From assembly GCA_019418605.1 (NCBI GenBank), contig DYBN01000037.1:1-47455 (forward strand): a DNA stretch of 47,455 bases. Direction: 5' to 3'. Shown piece by piece: positions 25,634-33,200 of the stretch. This stretch comes from Sutterella sp. (GTDB lineage: Bacteria > Pseudomonadota > Gammaproteobacteria > Burkholderiales > Burkholderiaceae_F). The notes under the pieces are model-generated. The model was not told where the DNA came from, made no database searches, and worked only from the letters and a program-made list of their open reading frames with translations. Both the position numbers and the translations under genes were made by a program. Position 1 is the first letter of the stretch, and every line of letters starts with the position of its first letter.

Positions 25634-27034
25634 ATGCTCAACCCGGCAACGAGCGGCGTCGAACTTCCTGACGACGCGCTGCTAAAGAAGTTTGATGTTC
25701 CCGCTCCGCGCTACACGTCCTACCCGACGGCTGACCGCTTCAACGCCTCGGTCGGTCCCGCCGACTACGAAGCAGCTCTGGCCGGACGCGAAGCCGCGGC
25801 AAAAAAGGCGGGGCTCTCGCTTTACTGCCACATTCCGTTTTGCCACGACGTCTGCTACTACTGCGGCTGCAACAAGGTGGTGACGCGAGACGAGACGCGC
25901 GCCAAGGACTACATCAAGGTGCTTCTTGAAGAAGCTGACCTCGTGGGAGATAAGCTCACCGGCACCCGTACGCTTGAGCAGCTGCACTGGGGCGGCGGCA
26001 CGCCCACCTATCTGTCTGATGAAGCCATCCTCTTTTTGATGGGAGAGATTCAAAAGAGGTTTCCCTTTGAAGCCGACGGCGAATTTTCAATCGAAGTCGA
26101 CCCAAGAAGCTGCCCGCCCTCGAAAGTAAAGACGCTCAAGGAGGCGGGCTTTAACCGCATGAGCTTGGGCGTGCAGGACTTCAACCCCGAGGTGCAGAAG
26201 GCCGTCAACCGCATTCAGCCCCTGCCGCTGGTTAAGGAAGTGCTCGAAGCCGCCCGCAGCGAAGGCTTTCACTCGGTCAACATGGACTTGATCTACGGGC
26301 TTCCCAAGCAGACGCGCGAGAGCTTTCGCCGCACGATCGAGCACGTAATCGAGCTCTCGCCCGATCGGATCGCGCTTTATCACTACGCGCACCTGCCCAA
26401 CATCTTCAAACCGCAGCGCATGATTCTGCCCGCGGACCTTCCGGGGGCAGAGGAGCGAGTCAACATCATGTTTGACGCCATCCGCACGCTCACGGCCAAC
26501 GGCTACCGCTACATCGGGATGGATCACTTCGCAAAGAACGACGACGAGCTCTCGCTTGCGCAGATCAACGGCACGATTCAGCGCAACTTCCAGGGCTACT
26601 CCACGCGCGCCGAGTGCGACATGGTGGCCCTGGGCGCGAGCTCCATTTCCTTTGTCGACGGCTGCTACGCGTGCAACCCGCGCGAAATCGAGCCCTATTG
26701 CGAGGAGATCCGCGCAGGGCGCCTCGCAACGTGCCGGGGCTTTAAGCTCAATGACGACGACAAGCTGCGCCGCGCGGTCATCATGACCATCATGTGCCGC
26801 TTTGAACTTGTCAAGAGCGAGATTGAGAGCGAATTTGGCATTGACTTTGACGCGTACTTTGCCCACGAGCTCAAGAAGCTTCAGGCCTACGTCAAGCACG
26901 AGTTGGTCGAGATGACGCCTGATCGCATCACGGTGAGCGCCAAGGGCAAGATTTTCGTGCGCGCCGTGGCCATGCAGTTTGACCGGTATCTGCGCGAATC
27001 CAACCGCGCGGGAGGCTACTCGAAGATCGCGTAG
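25634..27034 (+). CDS. hemN: Oxygen-independent coproporphyrinogen III oxidase
   Basis: 466 residues. Radical-SAM enzyme that decarboxylates coproporphyrinogen III to protoporphyrinogen IX without oxygen. The cluster motif is CHDVCYYCGC (C70, C74, C77). The N-terminal RYTSYPTADRF, then HWGGGTPTYL and SLGVQDFNPEVQKAVNRIQP are typical of true HemN rather than HemW. The start at 25634 has GAGGTG 7 bp upstream; the frame is open earlier but without family similarity. An FNR box precedes it, so anaerobic induction is expected. Confidence 0.94.
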   Translation: MLNPATSGVELPDDALLKKFDVPAPRYTSYPTADRFNASVGPADYEAALAGREAAAKKAGLSLYCHIPFCHDVCYYCGCNKVVTRDETRAKDYIKVLLEEADLVGDKLTGTRTLEQLHWGGGTPTYLSDEAILFLMGEIQKRFPFEADGEFSIEVDPRSCPPSKVKTLKEAGFNRMSLGVQDFNPEVQKAVNRIQPLPLVKEVLEAARSEGFHSVNMDLIYGLPKQTRESFRRTIEHVIELSPDRIALYHYAHLPNIFKPQRMILPADLPGAEERVNIMFDAIRTLTANGYRYIGMDHFAKNDDELSLAQINGTIQRNFQGYSTRAECDMVALGASSISFVDGCYACNPREIEPYCEEIRAGRLATCRGFKLNDDDKLRRAVIMTIMCRFELVKSEIESEFGIDFDAYFAHELKKLQAYVKHELVEMTPDRITVSAKGKIFVRAVAMQFDRYLRESNRAGGYSKIA

Positions 27035-27209
27035 GCGGTTTTTCAGGCTTTTTTCCGGTTTTTCACGCCTTGCCTTTGCCCGCGCCTCTTTGCTAGGCTC
27101 GGGCAAAATTATTTGGAAGGCGCTTGAAACCTTCTGCGATTAGGGGCCGGGCGTTTCCTGCATTTACGTGCGCCCCTGCCGCCTTCCTTTTCTTTTTCCC
27201 TTGCGTTTT

Positions 27210-28775
27210 ATGCAGCTCACCTCCCAGCCCACCTTCTACTGGCACGACTACGAAACCTTTGGACTCAACAGCCGCGTGGATCGCCCGGTGCAGTTTGCGG
27301 GTCTTCGCACGACGATGGACTTCGAGCCGATCGAAGACGTCGATCTGTGGTACGCAAAGCCCGCGCTTGACTACCTGCCGCAGCCCGAGTCGTGCCTTAT
27401 CACCGGGATCACGCCGCAGGAGGCGCTGCAAAAGGGAATCCCCGAGGCGATCTTTGCCGCGCGCATCTTTGAGCGCTTTAACACCCCCGAGACGATCGTG
27501 GTGGGCTACAACAATCTCAACTTTGACGACGAGGTGACGCGCTCGCTTTTCTGGCGCAACCTCTACGATCCGTACGCGCACCAATATAAAAACGGCTGCT
27601 CGAGGTGGGACCTGTTTCCCTTTGTCATGGCGGTCTGGGCCTTGAGAGACGAAGGCATCGTCTGGCCCCTGCGGGAGACGGGAAGCGCGGAGAACGCCGC
27701 GCTGGTAAGTTTCCGGCTCGAAAAGCTCACCGCGGCCAATGGCATTGAACACTCCCACGCTCACGACGCGGGCAGCGACGTTGCGGCAACGGCAGCGCTC
27801 GCAAAGTTTCTCTCGAACAAAGTGCCGCGCTTGTGGAGCTGGGCGCTTGCAAACCGCGACAAAAAACACGTCTCCGACGCCCTGCAGACGGGAAGGCCCG
27901 TCTTGTGGGTGACGGCAAGCGCGGGCCAGAAGGCGGGCTATCTGCGCTTTCCCATGCCCGTTGCCGTCAATCCGGGCAATCGCAACGAATTCATCGTCTG
28001 GGACTGCCGCGAGGATCCCGCGCAGCTTCTTGACCTTTCAACCGAGGAGATCGCGCGGCGCGCCTTCGGGCGCAGGGATGCCTTAAAGGAGGGCGAAACG
28101 CGTCTGCCGCTTTTGCGGCTTAAGGTCAACGCATCTCCCTTTGTCTGCGCCGACCTGCGCACCGTCAACGCACGCGTGCAGTCGCGCTTTTCGATTGATC
28201 TTGCGCGCATCATTGCAAACGGAGAGAAGCTCACCAACATCGCGCACCTTCTCATGGGCCCGGTGACGGAAGCCTGGCTCTCTGTACACGGCGAAAAGAT
28301 GGACGCGGGCGGCCAAGCCGTGGACGCCGATCTGGCGCTCTACGGCGGCGGTTTTGTCAACGACGCCGACCGCCTGCGCATGCGCGAAGTCCACGCCCTT
28401 GACCCCGAGACGATGGCGGCCCGGGCGCAGGAGGGGCGCATCAACTTTGAGGATCCGAGGTTGTCGGAGCTTTTTTTCCGCATGCGCGCAAGAAGCTGGC
28501 CGCAGTATTTAAGTCAGGCGGAGAGGCAGCGCTATCAGGCGCGGTGCCGCGCGGTGCTCGAAGGCGGCTGCGAGGGGATGCCGGGCATCGAGGCCTACTT
28601 TGAAGAAATCGACGAGCGCGCCAACGACATTGCGCAGGCGCTCGAAGAGGGCCGCTTGACGCCCGAGAAGGCCGAGCAGCGCGAGGCCATTCTCTCGGCG
28701 CTCTACGACTGGGGCGAGTATGTGGCGCAGAAAACCGACGAGCTCACGATGACCGATGTCGAAGCCGACGCGTGA
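27210..28775 (+). CDS. sbcB: Exonuclease I
   Basis: 521 residues. A 3'-5' single-strand DNA exonuclease in recombination and mismatch repair. DEDD nuclease motifs: FYWHDYETFGLN at the N-terminus, VGYNNLNFDDEVTRSLFWRN, and EHSHAHDAGSDVAATAALA. The SH3-like and C-terminal extension of ExoI follow (AGYLRFPMPVAVNPGNRNEFIVWDC). The ATG at 27210 matches the family start; there is no strong Shine-Dalgarno site. The next gene starts 44 bp after its stop codon. Confidence 0.92.
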   Translation: MQLTSQPTFYWHDYETFGLNSRVDRPVQFAGLRTTMDFEPIEDVDLWYAKPALDYLPQPESCLITGITPQEALQKGIPEAIFAARIFERFNTPETIVVGYNNLNFDDEVTRSLFWRNLYDPYAHQYKNGCSRWDLFPFVMAVWALRDEGIVWPLRETGSAENAALVSFRLEKLTAANGIEHSHAHDAGSDVAATAALAKFLSNKVPRLWSWALANRDKKHVSDALQTGRPVLWVTASAGQKAGYLRFPMPVAVNPGNRNEFIVWDCREDPAQLLDLSTEEIARRAFGRRDALKEGETRLPLLRLKVNASPFVCADLRTVNARVQSRFSIDLARIIANGEKLTNIAHLLMGPVTEAWLSVHGEKMDAGGQAVDADLALYGGGFVNDADRLRMREVHALDPETMAARAQEGRINFEDPRLSELFFRMRARSWPQYLSQAERQRYQARCRAVLEGGCEGMPGIEAYFEEIDERANDIAQALEEGRLTPEKAEQREAILSALYDWGEYVAQKTDELTMTDVEADA

Positions 28776-28819
28776 GGCTCAAGCGTTTTTTTGGTGTGAA
28801 AAATGTGAAGGAGACAAGC

Positions 28820-29716
28820 ATGAACGAGCAGAAAATCAAAAAGGTCGCTTTTCTGGGCCTAGGCGTCATGGGCTACCCCATGGCGGGGCACCTTGTGCGC
28901 GCGGGCTTTGAGGTGACGGTCTACAACCGCACCGAGGAGAAGGCCCGCCGCTGGGCGCAGCAGTACAACGGGGCCTGGGCGGCAACGCCTGCGGAGGCTG
29001 CGCGCGGCTGCGACGTCGTGCTTGCCTGCGTGGGGGAAGACAAGGACCTGCGCGAGGTGGTCTATGGCGAGGCGGGTGCCATGGCCGGCATGAAGCCAGG
29101 GAGCATCTTCATTGACCACACGACGGACTCGGCCAACGTCGCCCGCGAAATGGCGCAGGCCTTCGCCGAGCGCGGCATGGCCTTTCTTGATGCGCCGGTC
29201 TCGGGCGGCCAGTCGGGGGCCGAAAACGGCGTTCTCACCATCATGGTGGGAGGCGACGAAACGGTCTTTGATCGTGCGCTCCCGGTGCTCAATTCGTATG
29301 CCTGTTCAGTGACGCTTGTGGGCGGCGCGGGCTCGGGGCAGCTTGCTAAGATGGTGAACCAAATCTGCATTGCGGGCGTCGTGCAGGGGTTGTCCGAGGC
29401 GGTTGCCTTCGGCATGAATGCGGGGCTTGACATGAAGCGCGTGCTGCCGGTGCTCGAGAAGGGCGCCGCCGGCAGCTGGCAGATGAAGGCGCGCGGCGCG
29501 ACGATGGTCGACAACGCCTTTGACTTTGGTTTTGCCGTCGACTGGATGCGAAAGGATTTGGGCATTGCGCTGGCGGAGGCAAAGAAAAACGGCTCGTCGC
29601 TGCCGTTGACGGCCCTGGTCGATCAGTTCTACGGCGACGTGCAGCGCATGGGCGGAAAGCGCTTTGATACGTCCTCACTCATCATCCGCCTGCCGCGTCC
29701 GACGGCAAAGAAGTAA
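28820..29716 (+). CDS. Beta-hydroxyacid dehydrogenase (3-hydroxyisobutyrate / tartronate semialdehyde reductase type)
   Basis: 298 residues. NAD(P)-binding GLGVMGYPMAGHLVRAG at the N-terminus, then FLDAPVSGGQSGAENGVLTIMVGG (substrate-binding signature) and GQLAKMVNQIC with the catalytic Lys. Members oxidise 3-hydroxyisobutyrate or reduce tartronate or succinic semialdehyde; the exact substrate is not decided by these motifs. AAGGAGAC lies 4 bp before the ATG, a strong site. A terminator follows at 29822. Confidence 0.85.
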   Translation: MNEQKIKKVAFLGLGVMGYPMAGHLVRAGFEVTVYNRTEEKARRWAQQYNGAWAATPAEAARGCDVVLACVGEDKDLREVVYGEAGAMAGMKPGSIFIDHTTDSANVAREMAQAFAERGMAFLDAPVSGGQSGAENGVLTIMVGGDETVFDRALPVLNSYACSVTLVGGAGSGQLAKMVNQICIAGVVQGLSEAVAFGMNAGLDMKRVLPVLEKGAAGSWQMKARGATMVDNAFDFGFAVDWMRKDLGIALAEAKKNGSSLPLTALVDQFYGDVQRMGGKRFDTSSLIIRLPRPTAKK

Positions 29717-29821
29717 AAGGCGCTTCTTGCCGCACTCTCTTTCTGGAAGAGGGGAGAGTCCGGGCATTCTCAAAAACAACGCTCTCGCGGGCCTGATGCA
29801 AAACCGCGCGGGCTTTCTCCC

Positions 29822-29859
29822 GGCACTGTCAGCCTGCAAGCCGACGGTGCCTTTTCTTT
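29822..29859 (+). terminator. Intrinsic terminator after the dehydrogenase gene
   Basis: GGCACTGTCAGC pairs with GCCGACGGTGCC (one mismatch, one wobble) around a CTGCAA loop, followed by TTTTCTTT. Confidence 0.7.
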
Positions 29860-29891
29860 GCCCTGATGTTGAAAACAAGAATCAAACTGAT

Positions 29892-29905
29892 TTGCGTTTA
29901 ATCAA
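29892..29905 (+). promoter_or_regulatory. FNR-like box upstream of the 21-codon ORF
   Basis: TTGCGTTTAATCAA matches the FNR consensus at eight of ten positions. With a class II geometry it would start transcription near 29940, just ahead of the GAAGGGAA ribosome site of the small ORF. Confidence 0.45.
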
Positions 29906-29954
29906 GTGTTGTCAAGATGCCGTGCGGTCGGCTTTTGCTTTTGAAGGGAAAAAA

Positions 29955-30020
29955 ATGATGAAAATTCAAGGCCTTGGCGGGCCTCCGGCAGGTATGGATG
30001 CGGGTGGCTTGCCTTATTGA
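29955..30020 (+). CDS. 21-residue small protein or leader peptide, unrecognised
   Basis: Reads MMKIQGLGGPPAGMDAGGLP plus a final Tyr. It is Gly- and Pro-rich, has no Cys and no membrane segment. GAAGGGAA lies about 4-11 bp upstream. The stop codon overlaps the -35 of the feo promoter, so its transcript and the feo transcript are organised back-to-back. An FNR-like box upstream suggests anaerobic expression. I do not recognise the sequence. It could be a leader peptide, a small iron-related protein, or a chance ORF. Confidence 0.45.
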   Translation: MMKIQGLGGPPAGMDAGGLPY

Positions 30021-30045
30021 AAATGAGAATGTATCTCATTATAGT
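30017..30045 (+). promoter_or_regulatory. feo promoter with Fur-type operator
   Basis: TTGAAA (30017-30022) and TATAGT (30040-30045) are separated by exactly 17 bp. The spacer is occupied by AATGAGA-ATGTA-TCTCATT (30022-30040), a perfect 7-bp inverted repeat like a Fur box. Iron-loaded Fur would block RNA polymerase here. Confidence 0.75.
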
Positions 30046-30060
30046 TTCCTATTGAAACCA

Positions 30061-30102
30061 GCCGGAGGAGCGGGGCGACACCGCTGCACCGGCGCATTTT
30101 TT
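30061..30102 (+). terminator. Terminator-like hairpin in the feoA leader
   Basis: GCCGG(agga)GCGG, a 7-nt loop, CCGC(tgca)CCGGC: two stacked stems with a symmetric internal loop, then GCA and TTTTTT. It lies downstream of the predicted start (about 30052) and 14 bp ahead of feoA, so it must be read through or regulated. Confidence 0.55.
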
Positions 30103-30116
30103 GGGACGCAGACCAC

Positions 30117-30359
30117 ATGTCAACTTCTACTGATCGCAGGGTTCGCCGCCTGACCGAGTTAAAGGGCGAAGAGCCTGCCGTCGTCGTGCGCTTAAAGCTC
30201 GATGCGGCCGAGGCGCATCGTCTGGACGAATTGGGGCTACACACGGGCTCGGCCGTGCGCGTGCTCGCGGGCACAACCAACGAGAGCATCCTCATTGCCG
30301 TGGGCGACGGGCGCATTGGCGTCAATTACGAGGTTGCCCGAAAAATCTTCGTTTACTAA
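30117..30359 (+). CDS. feoA: FeoA-domain protein (first)
   Basis: 80 residues, SH3-like FeoA fold: VVVRLKLDAAEAHRLDELGLHTGSAVRVLA, then ILIAVGDGRIGVNYEVARKIFV. FeoA is a small cytoplasmic partner of the FeoB Fe(II) transporter. It is the first gene of a feoA-feoA-feoB operon behind a Fur-type promoter. Compared with the second copy it has a polar N-terminal extension. No strong Shine-Dalgarno site precedes it. Confidence 0.85.
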   Translation: MSTSTDRRVRRLTELKGEEPAVVVRLKLDAAEAHRLDELGLHTGSAVRVLAGTTNESILIAVGDGRIGVNYEVARKIFVY

Positions 30360-30386
30360 TCAAGAAACCAAAGGAAAACAACAGCC

Positions 30387-30617
30387 ATGCTTTTAAAAGA
30401 TCTGGCACCGGGAGCCAAGGGAACGATCGTGGGCTACAGCGGTGCAAGCGCCGAGTACCGCAGGCGCTTGTTGACGCTTGGCGCAACGCCCGGCACCGAT
30501 TTTGAGGTCGTGCGGGTGGCCCCGCTGGGCGACCCGGTGGAAATCCGCGTGCGCGGCAGCTTCATCAGCGTGCGCAAGCACGAGGCTGCGGTGCTCGAAG
30601 TGCGCCTGACAAAGTAA
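30387..30617 (+). CDS. feoA: FeoA-domain protein (second)
   Basis: 76 residues. It follows the first FeoA by 27 bp and is closer to the classic form: LLKDLAPGAKGTIVGYSGASAEYRRRLLTLGATPGTDFEV, then GDPVEIRVRGSFISVRKHEAAVLEV. Two separate FeoA proteins ahead of FeoB is a known arrangement. A perfect terminator-like hairpin follows its stop codon before feoB. Confidence 0.9.
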   Translation: MLLKDLAPGAKGTIVGYSGASAEYRRRLLTLGATPGTDFEVVRVAPLGDPVEIRVRGSFISVRKHEAAVLEVRLTK

Positions 30618-30641
30618 AAAAAAGCGCCCGCGCGCTTTTTT
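30618..30641 (+). terminator. Terminator-like hairpin between feoA and feoB
   Basis: AAAAAAGCGC-CCGC-GCGCTTTTTT, a perfect 10-bp stem with a 4-nt loop. It would lower feoB expression relative to the feoA genes, since no separate feoB promoter is obvious. Confidence 0.7.
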
Positions 30642-30684
30642 GCACCGAATCAAACCAAAGGAAACTTCTCTTTTCTCATTTGCC

Positions 30685-33060
30685 ATGAAACGCAACATCA
30701 TCTGCATTGTCGGCAACCCGAACTGCGGCAAGACAACGCTCTTTAATGCCCTTACGGGTTCGCGCCAGGAAGTGGGCAACTGGCCCGGCGTCACCGTCGA
30801 CAAAAAGACCGGCCGCTACAGCTTTGAAAACGAAGAGATCGAAATCGTCGACCTGCCGGGGATTTACTCCGTCACGCCCGCTTCGAATTCCGGTGAAGAC
30901 GAGCGCGTCGCGCGCGACTACATTCTTTCGGGCGAAGCGCAGGCCGTCATCAACATCGTCGACGCCTCCAATCTTGAAAGAAACCTCTACCTCACAAGCC
31001 AGTTGATTGAAATGCGCGTGCCGATGATGGTGGTGGTGAACATGCTCGACATCGCCCAAAGCCACAAGATGAAAATTGATCTTGAGGCCTTGGAGCGCGA
31101 GCTCGGCTGCCCCGTGGTGGGCGTCGTCGCCTCGCGCGAGCAGGGCGTCAAAAACTTGAAAAAGCGCATCAACGCTTTCCTCAAGCACCCCGTCGTGCCC
31201 CCGATGAACATTCGCTACGAGGCGGGCATCGAAAAGGCCGCGGGCGACATCGCCTACGAGCTTCGCTCCATGGGAGCCGCGCACCCCGAGTGGTGCGCGC
31301 TTGAGCTTCTTGAAGGCGCGCCGGGAATGGATGCGCTGCTGCCGGCCGGCGCGGCTGCGCGCGTCAAGCCCCTGCTCGATCGCTTTGCCGGGGAGTTTGA
31401 GGGCGAAGCCGACATCGCCATTGCCGATGCGCGCTACCGCTATGTGTCGAGCGCCTCGCAAAAGGTCGTTGAGCGCAGAGCGCAGACGAGCGTCACGATG
31501 ACCGACAAGATCGACCGCGTGGTGCTCAACCGCTGGCTGGGGCTGCCGATCTTCCTTGCGGTGATGTACGTCATGTTTCTCTTTACGCAGAACTTTGGCG
31601 GCGCGTTCATCGACTTCTTTGACATCCTCTTTGGCGGCATCTTTGTCGACGGCCTGGGGGCGCTTTTGGATAGCGTCGGGTCGCCTGAATGGCTGCGCGT
31701 GATTTTGGCCGACAGCATCGGCGGCGGCATTCAGACCATCTCGACCTTCATCCCGCCCGTGTTCTTCCTCTTTTTCTTTCTTGCCATCTTGGAAGACTCG
31801 GGCTACATGGCGCGTGCGGCGTTCGTGATGGATCGCCTGATGCGTGCGTTGGGGCTTCCCGGCAAGGCGTTCGTGCCGCTTTTGGTGGGCTTTGGCTGCG
31901 GCGTGCCCGCCATCATGGCCACCCGCACGATGGACCGGGCGGTGGACCGTATCGTCACGATCCTCATGGCTCCCTTCATGTCTTGCGGCGCGAGGCTTCC
32001 CGTGTACGTGCTCTTTGCCACGGCGTTTTTCCCGACGAACGGCCAGAACCTTGTCTTTGCGATTTATTTGATCGGCATTCTGGCTGCAATCCTCACCGGG
32101 TTTTTGATCAAGCGCTTCGTGCTTCCGGGCGAGGCCGCGGCCTTTGTGATGGAAATTCCGCCGTACCACATCCCGACCGTCAAGGGCGTGATGTTGCGCA
32201 CGTGGGACCGCCTGAAGGCCTTCGTGAGCCGCGCAGGCCGCGTGATTGTGGTCGTGGTGGCGGCGTTGAGCTTCCTTAACTCCTGGGGCACGGACGGCAG
32301 CTTCGGAAACGAAGACACCGACCACTCGGTGCTCTCTGAGATCGGCCAGACGATTGCCCCCGTGCTCGCTCCGATGGGCGTGACGCAGGAAAACTGGCCT
32401 GCGGCCGTGGGCATCTTCACGGGCATCCTTGCCAAGGAAGCCGTGGTGGGCACGATGAATTCGCTCTATGACGCGATGGCGCGCACCGAAAACGAAAAGG
32501 CGGGTGCGGGCGACGCTGAAGCGCAGGAGGGCGCAGCTGAGGCAGGCGAAGAAGAGGCCGGCTGGTCGCTTGCGGCGATTCTTGCTGAAGCAGGCCAGTC
32601 CGTGATCGACAATCTCTCCGACATGGCCTCGGCCTTTACCGATCCTCTGGGCGTGCGCGTGGGCGACTTGTCGGATACGGCAACCGCAGCTGAAGAGCAG
32701 GGCGTGGCCGTGGACTCCATTTCGGTCATGCAGACGCTTTTTGGCTCGCAGCTTGCAGCCTTTGCCTACCTCATGATGGTGCTCTTGTACATGCCCTGCG
32801 TGGCCGCCATCGCAGCGGTCTATCGTGAAGCGGGTGCGGCCTGGACGCTCTTTTTGGCGGCCTGGACCACGGTGCTCGGCTACTCGGTTGCCACGATCGT
32901 CTACCGCGTGGGCACCTTTGCGCAGGATCCTGTCTACGCCGTCGTTGCCATCGGCATCTCGGTCGGGCTCCTCGCAGGCCTCATTGCCTTCATGCGCAAC
33001 TGGGTGAGCAAAAACCGCGGCAAGGGCCCGCGCATCATTCCGATTGCCGTGCGTGCGTAA
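30685..33060 (+). CDS. feoB: Ferrous iron transport protein FeoB
   Basis: 791 residues. Cytoplasmic G domain: G1 VGNPNCGKTTLF, G3 DLPGIYSV, G4 VVNMLDIA. A guanine-dissociation-inhibitor-like helical region follows. The membrane part has the Gate motifs FGCGVPAIMATRTM and LYMPCVAAIAAVYRE, with the conserved cysteines. A soluble insertion of about 90 residues, acidic and Ala-rich at its start (EAQEGAAEAGEEEAG), lies between the last membrane blocks as in many proteobacterial FeoB proteins. It imports Fe(II) across the inner membrane. The start at 30685 gives the canonical MKRNIICIVGNPNCGKT. Confidence 0.95.
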   Translation: MKRNIICIVGNPNCGKTTLFNALTGSRQEVGNWPGVTVDKKTGRYSFENEEIEIVDLPGIYSVTPASNSGEDERVARDYILSGEAQAVINIVDASNLERNLYLTSQLIEMRVPMMVVVNMLDIAQSHKMKIDLEALERELGCPVVGVVASREQGVKNLKKRINAFLKHPVVPPMNIRYEAGIEKAAGDIAYELRSMGAAHPEWCALELLEGAPGMDALLPAGAAARVKPLLDRFAGEFEGEADIAIADARYRYVSSASQKVVERRAQTSVTMTDKIDRVVLNRWLGLPIFLAVMYVMFLFTQNFGGAFIDFFDILFGGIFVDGLGALLDSVGSPEWLRVILADSIGGGIQTISTFIPPVFFLFFFLAILEDSGYMARAAFVMDRLMRALGLPGKAFVPLLVGFGCGVPAIMATRTMDRAVDRIVTILMAPFMSCGARLPVYVLFATAFFPTNGQNLVFAIYLIGILAAILTGFLIKRFVLPGEAAAFVMEIPPYHIPTVKGVMLRTWDRLKAFVSRAGRVIVVVVAALSFLNSWGTDGSFGNEDTDHSVLSEIGQTIAPVLAPMGVTQENWPAAVGIFTGILAKEAVVGTMNSLYDAMARTENEKAGAGDAEAQEGAAEAGEEEAGWSLAAILAEAGQSVIDNLSDMASAFTDPLGVRVGDLSDTATAAEEQGVAVDSISVMQTLFGSQLAAFAYLMMVLLYMPCVAAIAAVYREAGAAWTLFLAAWTTVLGYSVATIVYRVGTFAQDPVYAVVAIGISVGLLAGLIAFMRNWVSKNRGKGPRIIPIAVRA

Positions 33061-33137
33061 GCTTCCTGCCTCTTCTCGGACGGTTGTCTGAGAAGACAGA
33101 GCCCGCCGCGGCGGGCCAGGCTAAATGGCACAATTGG

Positions 33138-33175
33138 GGGCGGGTGATTCGTCGAGAATCGCCCGCCCTCAAGGT
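33138..33175 (+). terminator. Terminator after feoB
   Basis: GGGCGGGTGATTC (33138-33150), a GTCGA loop, then GAATCGCCCGCCC (33156-33168): 13 pairs with one wobble. GTTTTTGGG lies a few bases beyond. Two smaller palindromes precede it (TCTTCTC...GAGAAGA; GCCCGCCGCGGCGGGC). Confidence 0.6.
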
Positions 33176-33200
33176 GTTTTTGGGTGACTCTCATTTGACA

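Larger units (their letters stand above)
29717..30116. other. Regulatory region before feo, with a small ORF
   Basis: 400 bp with, in order: a terminator (29822-29859), an FNR-like box (29892-29905), a 21-codon ORF (29955-30020), a sigma-70 promoter with a Fur-type palindrome in its spacer (30017-30045), and a hairpin plus T6 (30061-30102) in front of feoA. Each is listed separately. Confidence 0.65.

Noticed and set aside
30676..32325. Long minus-strand reading frame (549 codons) opposite feoB
   Set aside because: It is His/Arg/Asp-rich with no family motifs and is the antisense shadow of a clear feoB gene in GC-rich DNA.
33084..33200. Longer N-terminus for the AAA/PD-(D/E)XK protein
   Set aside because: The extension would run through the terminator hairpin after feoB and has no family similarity.
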